The notes under the pieces were generated by a model, which worked only from the letters and a program-made list of their open reading frames with translations, was not told the DNA's origin and made no database searches. Below, piece by piece: positions 56,867 to 64,000 of a stretch of 64,000 nt of DNA. Made by a program: the position numbers and the translations under genes. This DNA is from Nostoc sp. ATCC 43529 (GTDB lineage Bacteria > Cyanobacteriota > Cyanobacteriia > Cyanobacteriales > Nostocaceae). Each line of letters starts with the position of its first letter. Position 1 is the stretch's first letter. The stretch spans positions 434,001 to 498,000 of the forward strand of contig LWTK01000046.1 of the NCBI GenBank assembly GCA_003326205.1. Reading direction: 5' to 3'.

Positions 56867-59451
56867 GGACTTGTGAATCATCAAAGCAAATCTCCCTGTT
56901 TGCTCTGAAGTGGAAGCCACAAAAGGGTCAGCCAATGCCTTGGGACATTAAGCAAAAGCTTTGCAAGCCAAAGGGAGGGCGAAACAAGAAAGGGGATTTT
57001 GATAACTTCCATAATCGTGATTATGACTTTGTTTCGCCAGATGGAGAAGTTTTCACTGGCAAAGGAATTCGTAGGTTTGCTCAAGAACACGGATTGTGTG
57101 AATCCGCGCTTCGCAATGTTCTTAATGGCAGGCTACACAGTTACAAAGGATGGACAAAAGCTATTGGTGGGAAGAAATTACCCGTGCCTCCAACTTATTG
57201 CTTCTTGTCGCCATCCGGAGAAGTTCACACAACAACTAATCTGAGTGAATTTGCGCGTCAGCACGACTTGTGCTATGCCGCGCTATCCCGAATTTCTAGA
57301 TGCGTCAGGGGTACGCACAAAGGATGGCGACATTGCACGCCAGATGGACAGCCAATTGTGCCAAGCGATCGCAAACACAGAAAATTCACACTCCTCTCAC
57401 CTACTGGCGAAATAGTTGAAGGCAGTAATCTGAAGGCCTTTGCCGAACAGCATGGTTTATCTCGTGGTTGTCTGATGAATGTTTTGGATGGCACAAGTAA
57501 AGAGCATAAAGGATGGAAGCTTCCTGTAATTAGCCCTATGACCACTACCACTGCACCCAATCTTGGAAAATTATTTACCAGTTCCGGTACTAGACCTGCC
57601 ACAGATGAAGATATCGCCTTACTTGAAAAAGGTGATTGGATTAGCGCCAGAGAAAATCCTTGGAGTTACCAGTTCAAAAGCTGGGACGGGGATACTTGTA
57701 TTGGCACTTTTGAAGGGAAAGAGTTTTTAATTCCTCGTCACATATTGATGGTTGTGGAATTTTTTGAAGGTCAGGTTGTTGAAAAATTTTACAGGAGGGA
57801 GCCGGATTCAAATCAATCCCTGAATAACCTGAATAAGAGTAATACCAAGCCAGGGGTCTACATCGTTGATCGCCAGGGGTCGCTTGCAAAAGTCGCTGAC
57901 GATCTAGGCTTTGGCTTTGTCCTCGATTGGCTGGGCTTTGGCGAAGCTCCTGTACCAGCATCCGGCAAAAATTTAACTTACAACTGGGAGCGAGATGATA
58001 AAACTATTGGTAGGCTTGCGATCGCTCCCCAAGAACTGGTAGCCAAGTATAAGGCTCAAAATGAGCGTACACATCAATTCAAGGTTGGCGATCGCCTAAT
58101 GAGTAGCCATCCAATCACCAAAGGTGAGATTACGGTTGCCAAATACCCTACTTTTTCTTGGGATGGCAAGCAAGATGTGGAGAAGCCGGACTATGTTCTG
58201 ACCACTGAAAACAACTTGATTCATGTCAGCTACCTCAGCTCGATTGATAGTACGCAGCAATTAGTTGAGGGCAGATCCAATGCCTTTAAAGTAGGCTCAC
58301 GCGTCCGTATCCTCAATAAAAACTTTGGAGAGTACGGGCAAGAATGCAACGTGATTAACCTGCAAACTAATGGCTGGGTCGTGGTTGATACTCCCAAAGG
58401 CACTTATCACTCCAGTAATTTGGAGTTGATTGAGTCCAGCAACTCACATAAATTCAGCGTTGGCGTAGCTTGCTTCTCCGTAGGAGATCGCGTCCGCGAT
58501 ACCTTCCCCGGCGGTAAGCCAAGAACTGGCACGATCGCCGATACTCCTGAAAAATACGCTCTCGTTCATTGGGATGGCGTCAGTCTCGAAAATTCGCCCA
58601 ACGGGCAGCAGTGGAGTTATGAGTATTTGGAGAAAGATGATTCTTCTCGTGCGATCGCTACGCGATGGAATCCCGACCACTTTGGAGAAGTGCCGCGCCA
58701 AGTAGATGCTTCGGGGCAGGCAACCATCTTCTTTGACGACACTGGCGAACCGCCCGAACCGGATGATTTCGACACTATTGAGGAGTTTAACCAGGCTTGG
58801 GATGAGTGGGAGCAGCGCGATGTTTGCACCCCAGAACCTTCGGCGGATGAAAACGACGGGCAAAAACTTGTGACTGAATTCAGAAAAGGCGATAAAGTCG
58901 CCCCCGCTTGGCCTGCTGGTAGAGGTAGAAGAGGCGTCGTTGAAAAGGTCGAGAAAAATTTTGCTCACATAGAGTGGACGAATGGAACTTCTGGTAAAGT
59001 CCGTTTTGACCAGCTACTGTTGGTTGAAAGAGCAAAAGAAGAATCGCTCCCAATTCCCTTTTGGCGTTCTAGATTTGGGCTGCACCCCTGCGACCAGCCA
59101 GCACCAGAGGGCGCACAGAAAGACCATATCCGGTGCGATACGCTGCCGACCGACCAGCAAATTCGCATCTGTCAGGAGCGAATTTTCCAGCAGAATTGGC
59201 GCATTCAGGATTTGGAAGCTCAGCCCAAGCAGTCCAAAGAAATCAAAAAAACTATTGAATCAGCCAAGAGCAACATCGCCTTTGAAGAAGAACTGATTAA
59301 TTCGCTACTTCCCTCACTGATTATTTATCGGCAGTTCCTAGATTTAGGGTTGTCCGAGGGTGAAGCTAAGAGGGAGGTTCTTGGGATAATCGCAAGTCAA
59401 ACCCCGCTGCCTCCAGCTTGCCATCAATGCTCGCAATTTCTTCGGCAGTAA
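56863..59451 (+). CDS. 862-residue mosaic protein: three HTH-like repeats and four SH3-like modules
   Basis: The start ATG at 56863 overlaps the previous stop (ATGA). Residues about 54-99, 112-157 and 174-220 are three related units (SPDGEVFTGKGIRRFAQEHG; SPSGEVHTTTNLSEFARQHD; SPTGEIVEGSNLKAFAEQHG), each ending in a helix and K-GW, like the DNA-binding modules attached to homing endonucleases (NUMOD type). After a linker, four SH3/KOW-like barrels begin with F-K-VGDR, FKVGSRVR, FSVGDRVR and FRKGDKVA at about 404-460, 473-523, 535-590 and 670-722. The C-terminal part has a Cys-containing WRSRFGLHPC region and a coiled coil (765-815). No nuclease motif seen. It may organise DNA or RNA. Confidence 0.75.
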   Translation: MRTCESSKQISLFALKWKPQKGQPMPWDIKQKLCKPKGGRNKKGDFDNFHNRDYDFVSPDGEVFTGKGIRRFAQEHGLCESALRNVLNGRLHSYKGWTKAIGGKKLPVPPTYCFLSPSGEVHTTTNLSEFARQHDLCYAALSRISRCVRGTHKGWRHCTPDGQPIVPSDRKHRKFTLLSPTGEIVEGSNLKAFAEQHGLSRGCLMNVLDGTSKEHKGWKLPVISPMTTTTAPNLGKLFTSSGTRPATDEDIALLEKGDWISARENPWSYQFKSWDGDTCIGTFEGKEFLIPRHILMVVEFFEGQVVEKFYRREPDSNQSLNNLNKSNTKPGVYIVDRQGSLAKVADDLGFGFVLDWLGFGEAPVPASGKNLTYNWERDDKTIGRLAIAPQELVAKYKAQNERTHQFKVGDRLMSSHPITKGEITVAKYPTFSWDGKQDVEKPDYVLTTENNLIHVSYLSSIDSTQQLVEGRSNAFKVGSRVRILNKNFGEYGQECNVINLQTNGWVVVDTPKGTYHSSNLELIESSNSHKFSVGVACFSVGDRVRDTFPGGKPRTGTIADTPEKYALVHWDGVSLENSPNGQQWSYEYLEKDDSSRAIATRWNPDHFGEVPRQVDASGQATIFFDDTGEPPEPDDFDTIEEFNQAWDEWEQRDVCTPEPSADENDGQKLVTEFRKGDKVAPAWPAGRGRRGVVEKVEKNFAHIEWTNGTSGKVRFDQLLLVERAKEESLPIPFWRSRFGLHPCDQPAPEGAQKDHIRCDTLPTDQQIRICQERIFQQNWRIQDLEAQPKQSKEIKKTIESAKSNIAFEEELINSLLPSLIIYRQFLDLGLSEGEAKREVLGIIASQTPLPPACHQCSQFLRQ

Positions 59452-59884
59452 AATCGCCAATCCCGGAGATATTGCTCATCGCTTCTCTAAGGCGGGCGAT
59501 CGCAAATTCCAAAGTTTCAGTTTTACGGAGCGAGGTGAGGGTGGTGAGCAGGGTGGTAAAAGCTGTATTAGCCTTCAAGGTCTTTTCAGCCGCTGCATAG
59601 GCTTTTCCCCATTCGGGAGAGCTATCTAAAAGTGAAATCAGTTTATCCCAGTCTTGAATTTGAGAAGGGGTGGGAGGATCGGGCGCAACCCATTCGTTAA
59701 TCGCACTATCCCAGTAATATTCGGGCGATGGCTGTTGTGGTTTGGGGAGTATTTTGCGCCCATTCCAGTAAATCAGATTCAGAGGTAAATCGGGCCCTTC
59801 AACTAAGGTAAATCCAGTAGGTAATTGATCCGTGAAAGCGTTGCTCATACCAGCGATCGCATCGCCTTGAATGAAAAAAAACAT
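59366..59884 (-). CDS. Tail-fibre-assembly-like / tail-tip accessory protein
   Basis: 172 residues (an internal start at 59848 is also plausible). It follows the glycine-rich fibre gene directly (8-base gap) and has a short beta part (TLVEGPDLPLNLIYWNGRKI), then a proline-rich PSPEYYWDSAINEWVAPDPP, then helices. The YYWD and W-x-PP pattern and the place after fibre genes recall phage tail-fibre assembly or fibre-tip proteins. It is the last gene of the leftward tail module and overlaps the 3' end of the mosaic gene by 86 bases on the opposite strand. Confidence 0.55.
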   Translation of the reverse strand: MFFFIQGDAIAGMSNAFTDQLPTGFTLVEGPDLPLNLIYWNGRKILPKPQQPSPEYYWDSAINEWVAPDPPTPSQIQDWDKLISLLDSSPEWGKAYAAAEKTLKANTAFTTLLTTLTSLRKTETLEFAIARLREAMSNISGIGDFTAEEIASIDGKLEAAGFDLRLSQEPPS

Positions 59885-59891
59885 AATTAAG

Positions 59892-61202
59892 TTACCCCAC
59901 GGGAATAAAGCTTCTTAAAATCAATTGTCCAGAGGTAGCCAAGATAACTCCTTTTTGCCCGCCACTACCTCCAAATCCGCCCCCGCTTCCTCCTCCGACT
60001 GCTGTTCCGGTTTCGGTTCCGTCAGTTCCGCTAAAAAGCAAAATGGTAGATCCAGTAGTATTGTTGCTCGGACTAATCAAAACCACCTGCCCGCCGCCGC
60101 CGCCGCCGCCGGCGCGCGCGCTGGTTCCGTTTCCGTTGCCGCCGTTGCCGCCGCGAACATCTACTGTTGCAGTTGCAAAGATCGTTATCGAGGTTAAACT
60201 CCTCAGAAGTACCAAGCCCCCAGATCCGCCGCCCCCCCCACTGGAGCTTCCAGATCCACTACTTATAGTGCCATCCCCGCCATTACCGCCTTTGGCATTG
60301 ATAAATCCGGTGATGGATATCGATCCTCCGCACTCAATAATCAAGCCCCCGCCGCCCCTGCCTCCATTGGCAACCAAGCCAACACTAGAGGAACCAAGAG
60401 AGCAAAATCCAGATCCGCCGCCCGAACCATGTCGGGCAAGCACGTAATTATATGCCGATCCAATGCCGCTTCCTGAGCCACCCCCAGGCCCAGCACCAGA
60501 AAGACCGCCGACGGTGCCGGGTACGTTAGTCCCAAAGCCGGCACCGCCGTTAACAGCAGTGCTAACGTTGATCGTCCCGGCGATGGAGCAGTTACGGGCG
60601 ACATAAATGTGAGCGCCCCCAGCGATTGTGAGTGTCGCCCCAGCTTGAATGGTGAAATTTTGGAAGTAGTACTCGCCTTGATCGAAAGTTGCAGTACCTG
60701 AAAGGGTGTAGTCTCCTTCCCCTCCAGATCCGCCGAACGAACGGATTGCTTCTTGGCGAGGAGAAACTATAAATCTTGGGCGCAGATCGACTACAGCACC
60801 AGAAATAGCACCGCCGACTGTGGTAATTTGTGCCAGCAAAAGAGCCAGCAAAGGTCTGGCTGTAGCAGCAGTAACAGTTCCAGAAGAATTGATATAGAGA
60901 AAATTTGTGGCGTTGTCTGTAAGGGCGATTGTCCCAGGAGCGATGGCAGCGATCGTTCCGTTGGGGAGAGTAACGGCGCCTCCCGTATAGCTTGCTGTTA
61001 GCCCAGTCCCAGCGCTTACTTTGAGCGTGTCCCTAAAAGTCGTCCACTCCGGCTTAATTTGCCCTGCCGCGTCGCTCAAGTCGTCATTCGTAATTTTTGC
61101 AAAATGTCCGTCGAAATCAGTACCATCAAAGGAGGGATTGTTGATGGCATTTAGGAAGTCTGCGGTTACTGTTGTGCCGTTTACAAAAGTTGTTTTTGTC
61201 AT
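59892..61202 (-). CDS. Glycine-rich tail fibre / adhesin protein
   Basis: 436 residues. The N-terminus (TTVTADFLNAINNPSFDGTD) is like many tail-fibre starts that attach to a collar protein. A middle part with strands (GTATFDQGEYYFQNFTIQAG) leads to a glycine-rich C-terminal half of about 200 residues (GAGPGGGSGSGIG, GSGSSSGGGGGSGG, AGGGGGGGQ, GGGSGGGFGGSGGQ). Such glycine-rich segments form polyglycine-II bundles in phage receptor-binding proteins of the gp38 kind. It overlaps the upstream collar-domain gene by one base (TAATG). Good candidate for host recognition; receptor unknown. GC content is clearly higher than nearby. Confidence 0.7.
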   Translation of the reverse strand: MTKTTFVNGTTVTADFLNAINNPSFDGTDFDGHFAKITNDDLSDAAGQIKPEWTTFRDTLKVSAGTGLTASYTGGAVTLPNGTIAAIAPGTIALTDNATNFLYINSSGTVTAATARPLLALLLAQITTVGGAISGAVVDLRPRFIVSPRQEAIRSFGGSGGEGDYTLSGTATFDQGEYYFQNFTIQAGATLTIAGGAHIYVARNCSIAGTINVSTAVNGGAGFGTNVPGTVGGLSGAGPGGGSGSGIGSAYNYVLARHGSGGGSGFCSLGSSSVGLVANGGRGGGGLIIECGGSISITGFINAKGGNGGDGTISSGSGSSSGGGGGSGGLVLLRSLTSITIFATATVDVRGGNGGNGNGTSARAGGGGGGGQVVLISPSNNTTGSTILLFSGTDGTETGTAVGGGSGGGFGGSGGQKGVILATSGQLILRSFIPVG

Positions 61203-62611
61203 TAGACTCCCGCATAAATAATTTTATTGACAGCAATTGCAGGTGGCAAAAGGCTAAAGCTAGAGCGAGTCAGGGCAATGAGTACCCGATCGAAGAATCC
61301 CGGAGTTGTCGTCGTTAACCCAAAGCCAGGAGCTTCGTTATTGCTAGTCCAAGCACCTGCTTGCCCGTCGGTTAGAGTCCGCGTCTCTTGCCCCCCGTTA
61401 CCACCTAACGTGGATGCCCACGCGGCTGCAATTCTATTGGCAGCGCCCGCCGCAGTGCCCATGTTATCTAGCCCGATACTGGCGCGACCACGGCAATCGG
61501 GGATGTTAAATGTCGTTGTTCCGTCCCCAGCGCCAAACGTAGTACCGATCGCGGCAAATAAAGCACTGTAGGTAGTCCGAGAAAGTGCTCTGCCATCGCA
61601 AAGTAGCCATTTACTAGGCGCTGAGGTTAACGCCCATTCGACCATTCCTCCAACAGGCACTGTACCAACTGCGGCGATCGCACTATCTACGTATGCAGTG
61701 TTGGCAGCGCGAGTATTGTTGCTGAGAGCTGGTTGGCTTGGGACTGTGGGATTATTTATAAAAGCCGGACTATCTAACAGCGCGTAGCTTGCTAGATCGG
61801 TAATTCGTGCCAATTGCTCGATAATGTCGCGCACCGCATTGCGGCTGGGTGCGTCGGTTGCACCGTTCCAGCCTGTCGCGTCGTAGGCACTATCATTTCC
61901 GCCAGTCCCCCCCGCGTCCCCTTTTTGGGCTAAAAGCTGCCAGTAGTTGGTGTTGACTACTGAAGGCGTTTGATTGACGGCAGGATCGGCATTGATATAC
62001 ACCCAGGACGAGCCGCTATAAGTTACCGAGTCGTCCCTTTGGTAGTAAGTCGCAGCCGAATAAGCCCCTTTGAAGCGAGGGCCGCCGCGCAGTGCTTCAA
62101 CAAAATCGGCATCAGTGGTCAAGAGTTCGGCAAGACTTCGCACCGTCCGAGGTAGGGAGTCTGTAGAAACCCGTGAGGGGATGAGTTGGGCAAATTCGAC
62201 TGATAAGGTGTTGGGTACAACGGCGTGGAAGTCCATTACCACACTTGATTCTGTGTTGGCAACTTGTCCTAATTGCTGTGAAGAATCCGCATCGTAAAAC
62301 GTGCCCGTGTAGTAAAGTCCGCTATGGATAACTACTGGCCCGTCATATTGGGTGCCGTCAGCAAGCCAGTAGGTAGTCTTCGTCTCATGCCTGTTGATAA
62401 CAAAGTGGTAAGTGACATTGCTTGTGGCGCTTTCAACTACGCTTACACCACTGAGCGTGCCAGAAGTGAAATTGAAGGTATGGGCAGCTAGGGTATAAAT
62501 TGAATCGGGTGTTGTACCAGGATCGACCAATGGGGCATCGAGAGCGATCGTTAAGTCGCCGTCAAACGCCACCCCACCCGAATCTACGAATTTTCCTGTT
62601 ATTTGCGTCAT
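61202..62611 (-). CDS. Phage tail collar-domain fibre protein
   Basis: From 62611 (an upstream start at 62629 is also open) about 469 residues. The N-terminal part has strand-rich modules (ITGKFVDSGGVAFDGDLTIA) and a spacer with SAATYYQRDDSVTYSGSSWV, a carbohydrate-binding-like unit seen in tail proteins. The C-terminal part has the tail collar (PF07484-type) block: PSKWLLCDGRALSRTTYSAL, FAAIGTTFGAGDGTTTFNIP and DCRGRASIGLD. Collar domains join fibres to the baseplate. Gene order baseplate J, tail I, HU, collar, glycine-rich fibre is that of a contractile-type tail module. Receptor binding is likely shared with the next gene. Confidence 0.88.
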   Translation of the reverse strand: MTQITGKFVDSGGVAFDGDLTIALDAPLVDPGTTPDSIYTLAAHTFNFTSGTLSGVSVVESATSNVTYHFVINRHETKTTYWLADGTQYDGPVVIHSGLYYTGTFYDADSSQQLGQVANTESSVVMDFHAVVPNTLSVEFAQLIPSRVSTDSLPRTVRSLAELLTTDADFVEALRGGPRFKGAYSAATYYQRDDSVTYSGSSWVYINADPAVNQTPSVVNTNYWQLLAQKGDAGGTGGNDSAYDATGWNGATDAPSRNAVRDIIEQLARITDLASYALLDSPAFINNPTVPSQPALSNNTRAANTAYVDSAIAAVGTVPVGGMVEWALTSAPSKWLLCDGRALSRTTYSALFAAIGTTFGAGDGTTTFNIPDCRGRASIGLDNMGTAAGAANRIAAAWASTLGGNGGQETRTLTDGQAGAWTSNNEAPGFGLTTTTPGFFDRVLIALTRSSFSLLPPAIAVNKIIYAGV

Positions 62612-62629
62612 GGGGGTAGGGTTCCCCAT

Positions 62630-62749
62630 GAATGGGAAAGAGGAGAGGGGGAAGGGGAGATGGGGGGAGACGTGGGGACGCGGAGAATAACTCTTAACTC
62701 CTAACTCCTAACTCACTACTCCCAATGACCAATGACCAATGACCAATAA
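62630..62749. repeat. Host-type repeats inside the tail module
   Basis: GGGGAGATGGGGGGAGACGT and GGGGACGCGGAG lead into AACTCCTAACTCCTAACTCA and three CCAATGA heptamers (62724-62745). The same classes occur between host genes at 37240-37395 and 42077-42232. Confidence 0.75.
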
Positions 62750-63025
62750 CTAAGGAGCTACCGATTCTCTAAACTGCTTCCCGGCCGAAAATGCCGGGAC
62801 TCTAGTTGCTGGAATATCCATTTTTTCATTAGTTTTGGGATTGCGACCTTCCCTGGCCTTGCGATCGCGCCTTTCAAACGAGCCAAATCCCACCAGCGTT
62901 ACCTTATCGCCACTAGAGACAGTTTCAATAATGGTGTCAATAGCGGCACTCAAAACCGCGTCTGCTTCTTTTTTAGTCACGTTTGCTTTAGCCGCGATCG
63001 CGTCAATCAGTTCACCTTTGTTCAT
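62750..63025 (-). CDS. HU-family DNA-binding protein
   Basis: A 91-residue HU/IHF-family protein. It starts MNKGELIDAIAAKANVTKKE, then SSGDKVTLVGFGSFERRDRK, the DNA-binding arm AREGRNPKTNEKMDIPATRV and the end VPAFSAGKQFRESV. Family members bend DNA non-specifically and compact nucleoids; phage-encoded HU can help packaging or replication. Unusually, it lies among structural genes, 33 bases after the tail I gene and before a host-type repeat array, so it may be a later insertion (a moron) with its own promoter. Leftward, ATG at 63025 with AGGAGTAT upstream on the minus strand. Confidence 0.95.
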   Translation of the reverse strand: MNKGELIDAIAAKANVTKKEADAVLSAAIDTIIETVSSGDKVTLVGFGSFERRDRKAREGRNPKTNEKMDIPATRVPAFSAGKQFRESVAP

Positions 63026-63057
63026 CTTGATACTCCTAAAATCTGGCGATATTGTAG

Positions 63058-63687
63058 CTAAAACGCCACAGAACTATCAAAAACTGGATCGCCTGCTACT
63101 GAGAAACCTGCATAAAACTGCGAGTAACACACGGTTGACTTGACGTACGCCGGCCCGTAAAGTCTATTGAACTTAACCGCAAGCCGCCACTGATACGAAG
63201 TTCGCAAATACGAAAGCGGTAGCAGTAGAAAGTATTCTAGCGGCTCCCCTCCAAGGGCATCCCCCGCCACGTTGCGTCCTGCGAGGAATTCGCCCAGTAA
63301 GTAAATTTTGCCCACGATCACAAAAGTTTCAAGCAAGAATTCCAGCACAGCCCTTGTACCTTTGCTCTCCCAAATAAAGGTAAAGGCATTGGTAATTAAG
63401 CTTCGCTTTTGTGCCTCAGTCCAGCTAGTTTCCCAGTACTCGTCCGTGAAACCGCACAGTTGCCCCAGCCAATCCAAGTTTTCAGTCTTGGCTGTCGCTG
63501 GGTCGAGGTAGTCTGCATAAAAGTTGTCAACTGCCCCCTTGAGAGCCATTAGGTATTCGTCAATCGGCAGAGTTAACCAATCCGCCACGGGATCTAGTTC
63601 CGGGTCATCTGGTGAAACTTGATACTTCTCCTCAGCAATGGGCAGGCGTTTGTAGATTGGCCTCCCTAATTCCCACGCACTTGGCAT
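63058..63687 (-). CDS. Phage tail protein I (P2 gpI-like)
   Basis: 209 residues. The N-terminus PSAWELGRPIYKRLPIAEEK with a following MALKGAVDNFYADYLDPA is the P2 gpI-type pattern, and TENLDWLGQLCGFTDEYWET then KRSLITNAFTFIWESKGTR is the conserved core (NLDWL and the W-x-KGT motif). In P2-like phages gpI is a baseplate wedge protein encoded next to gpJ. It overlaps the baseplate J-like gene by the TGATG junction at 63687. This supports a contractile (myovirus or tailocin-like) tail. Confidence 0.85.
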   Translation of the reverse strand: MPSAWELGRPIYKRLPIAEEKYQVSPDDPELDPVADWLTLPIDEYLMALKGAVDNFYADYLDPATAKTENLDWLGQLCGFTDEYWETSWTEAQKRSLITNAFTFIWESKGTRAVLEFLLETFVIVGKIYLLGEFLAGRNVAGDALGGEPLEYFLLLPLSYLRTSYQWRLAVKFNRLYGPAYVKSTVCYSQFYAGFSVAGDPVFDSSVAF

Positions 63688-64000
63688 CAGTCTAAATCTC
63701 CCCCTTCACCGTAGCTGTAGGTGAAACTTTGCCCCTCCAATACCAGATCCACTGTGAGGTCAAGCAGGTAAGCTGTGCTGTACGAGTTGGGCAACTGGAT
63801 GTCTGCATAGCTCACATCTTGGTCGGTGTGCGTGGAAACGGACTGCACGAATTCCACTCCTGACAGTTTCACCTGAAACTCTAATTCTTTGAGGTTGATG
63901 GTTTCTCCCAAGGGCAAATTACCTGGTTGCAAATACTCTTGGAGCCTTTGATAAATCGTCAGCGCGATCGCTTCCGGGTTGCTTCCTGGTAATAGGCTGG
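63687..64000 (-). CDS. Baseplate J-like protein, C-terminal part (5' end outside window)
   Basis: The leftward frame is open to the window end, so the gene continues beyond 64000. About 104 residues are visible. The pattern SNPEAIALTIYQRLQEYLQP, then LGETINLKELEFQVKLSGVE and YADIQLPNSYSTAYLLDL, is that of the C-terminal part of baseplate J proteins: helix, L-G strand, L-x-x-x-I helix, GV-x-x-V, then a closing strand. Its stop overlaps the tail I start, the standard order J then I. It supports the same P2-like baseplate module. Confidence 0.65.
   Translation of the reverse strand, partial: SLLPGSNPEAIALTIYQRLQEYLQPGNLPLGETINLKELEFQVKLSGVEFVQSVSTHTDQDVSYADIQLPNSYSTAYLLDLTVDLVLEGQSFTYSYGEGGDLD

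Larger units (their letters stand above)
48186..64000. mobile_element. Integrated prophage or prophage-derived element (left part)
   Basis: It begins at the break in comM and runs past the window end. It holds, in order, a large serine recombinase (48216), a leftward small gene and a repressor-like gene, a rightward early-type operon from 50434 to 59451, and a leftward tail module from 64000 to 59366. Overlapping starts and stops (ATGA, GTGA) and many unknown small genes are phage-like and contrast with the wide spacing of the host genes. No capsid, portal or terminase gene is visible within the window. HIP1 sites persist, so it has probably lived long in cyanobacteria. Confidence 0.88.

Noticed and set aside
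60043..60447. Long proline-rich frame on the plus strand opposite the fibre gene
   Set aside because: It is the complement of the glycine-rich coding sequence (Gly codons read as Pro/Ala); a shadow frame.

Overview
The window is a chromosomal segment of a filamentous, probably heterocyst-forming cyanobacterium (Nostocales type). The evidence is the very frequent octamer GCGATCGC (HIP1), tandem heptamer repeats between genes, a DevBCA-type exporter, Ycf66 and GUN4 proteins, a PEP-CTERM protein, and large hybrid histidine kinases. No rRNA, tRNA or CRISPR array was recognised.

Host part (1-48,206). Region 1-4.5 kb holds the 3' end of a carotenoid oxygenase gene, a decayed locus in which a transthyretin-like fragment is joined to half of a second carotenoid oxygenase, a peroxiredoxin-like gene, a glutamine-amidotransferase-like hydrolase, an RpiB-like isomerase and three small inverted-repeat elements. 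Region 4.7-9.7 kb is an RND efflux pair (permease and adaptor). Region 10.4-24.6 kb has a glycosyltransferase, a PEP-CTERM protein, glyS, murD, a broken short-chain dehydrogenase, a decayed HTH gene and a 1.46-kilo-residue hybrid kinase. Region 24.6-31.9 kb has tsaB and a tetR-devB-DUF2834-devC-devA operon. Region 32.5-35.7 kb has two exopolysaccharide-type glycosyltransferases between perfect 19-bp inverted repeats. Region 35.8-47.8 kb has a double histidine phosphatase, a probably non-catalytic dihydroorotase homologue, a VapBC-like pair, a TIR-coiled coil-GUN4 protein, ycf66, gnd, rplU-rpmA and a GAF protein/response regulator pair.

Element part (about 48,186 to beyond 64,000). The start of a comM/yifB-type gene (48,060) is cut after 42 recognisable codons and runs into foreign sequence. 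The first gene there is a large serine recombinase resembling the XisF class. It is followed by a leftward repressor-like gene, then a rightward operon of tightly overlapping genes (ParB-like protein with a KOW-like module, replication-type proteins, two ASCH-type proteins, Cys-rich proteins and an 862-residue mosaic protein). A leftward tail module converges on it (baseplate J-like end, tail protein I, an HU protein, collar-domain fibre, glycine-rich fibre, assembly-type protein). This is a prophage or prophage-derived element with its right end outside the window, so capsid genes, attR and the rest of comM are not visible.

The most interesting points are the comM interruption by a XisF-like element, a palindrome shared between the ParB-like gene and a spacer near the repressor, the TIR-GUN4 fusion, the mosaic element protein, and hairpin-type repeats inserted in frame inside murD, the hybrid kinase and the dihydroorotase homologue.
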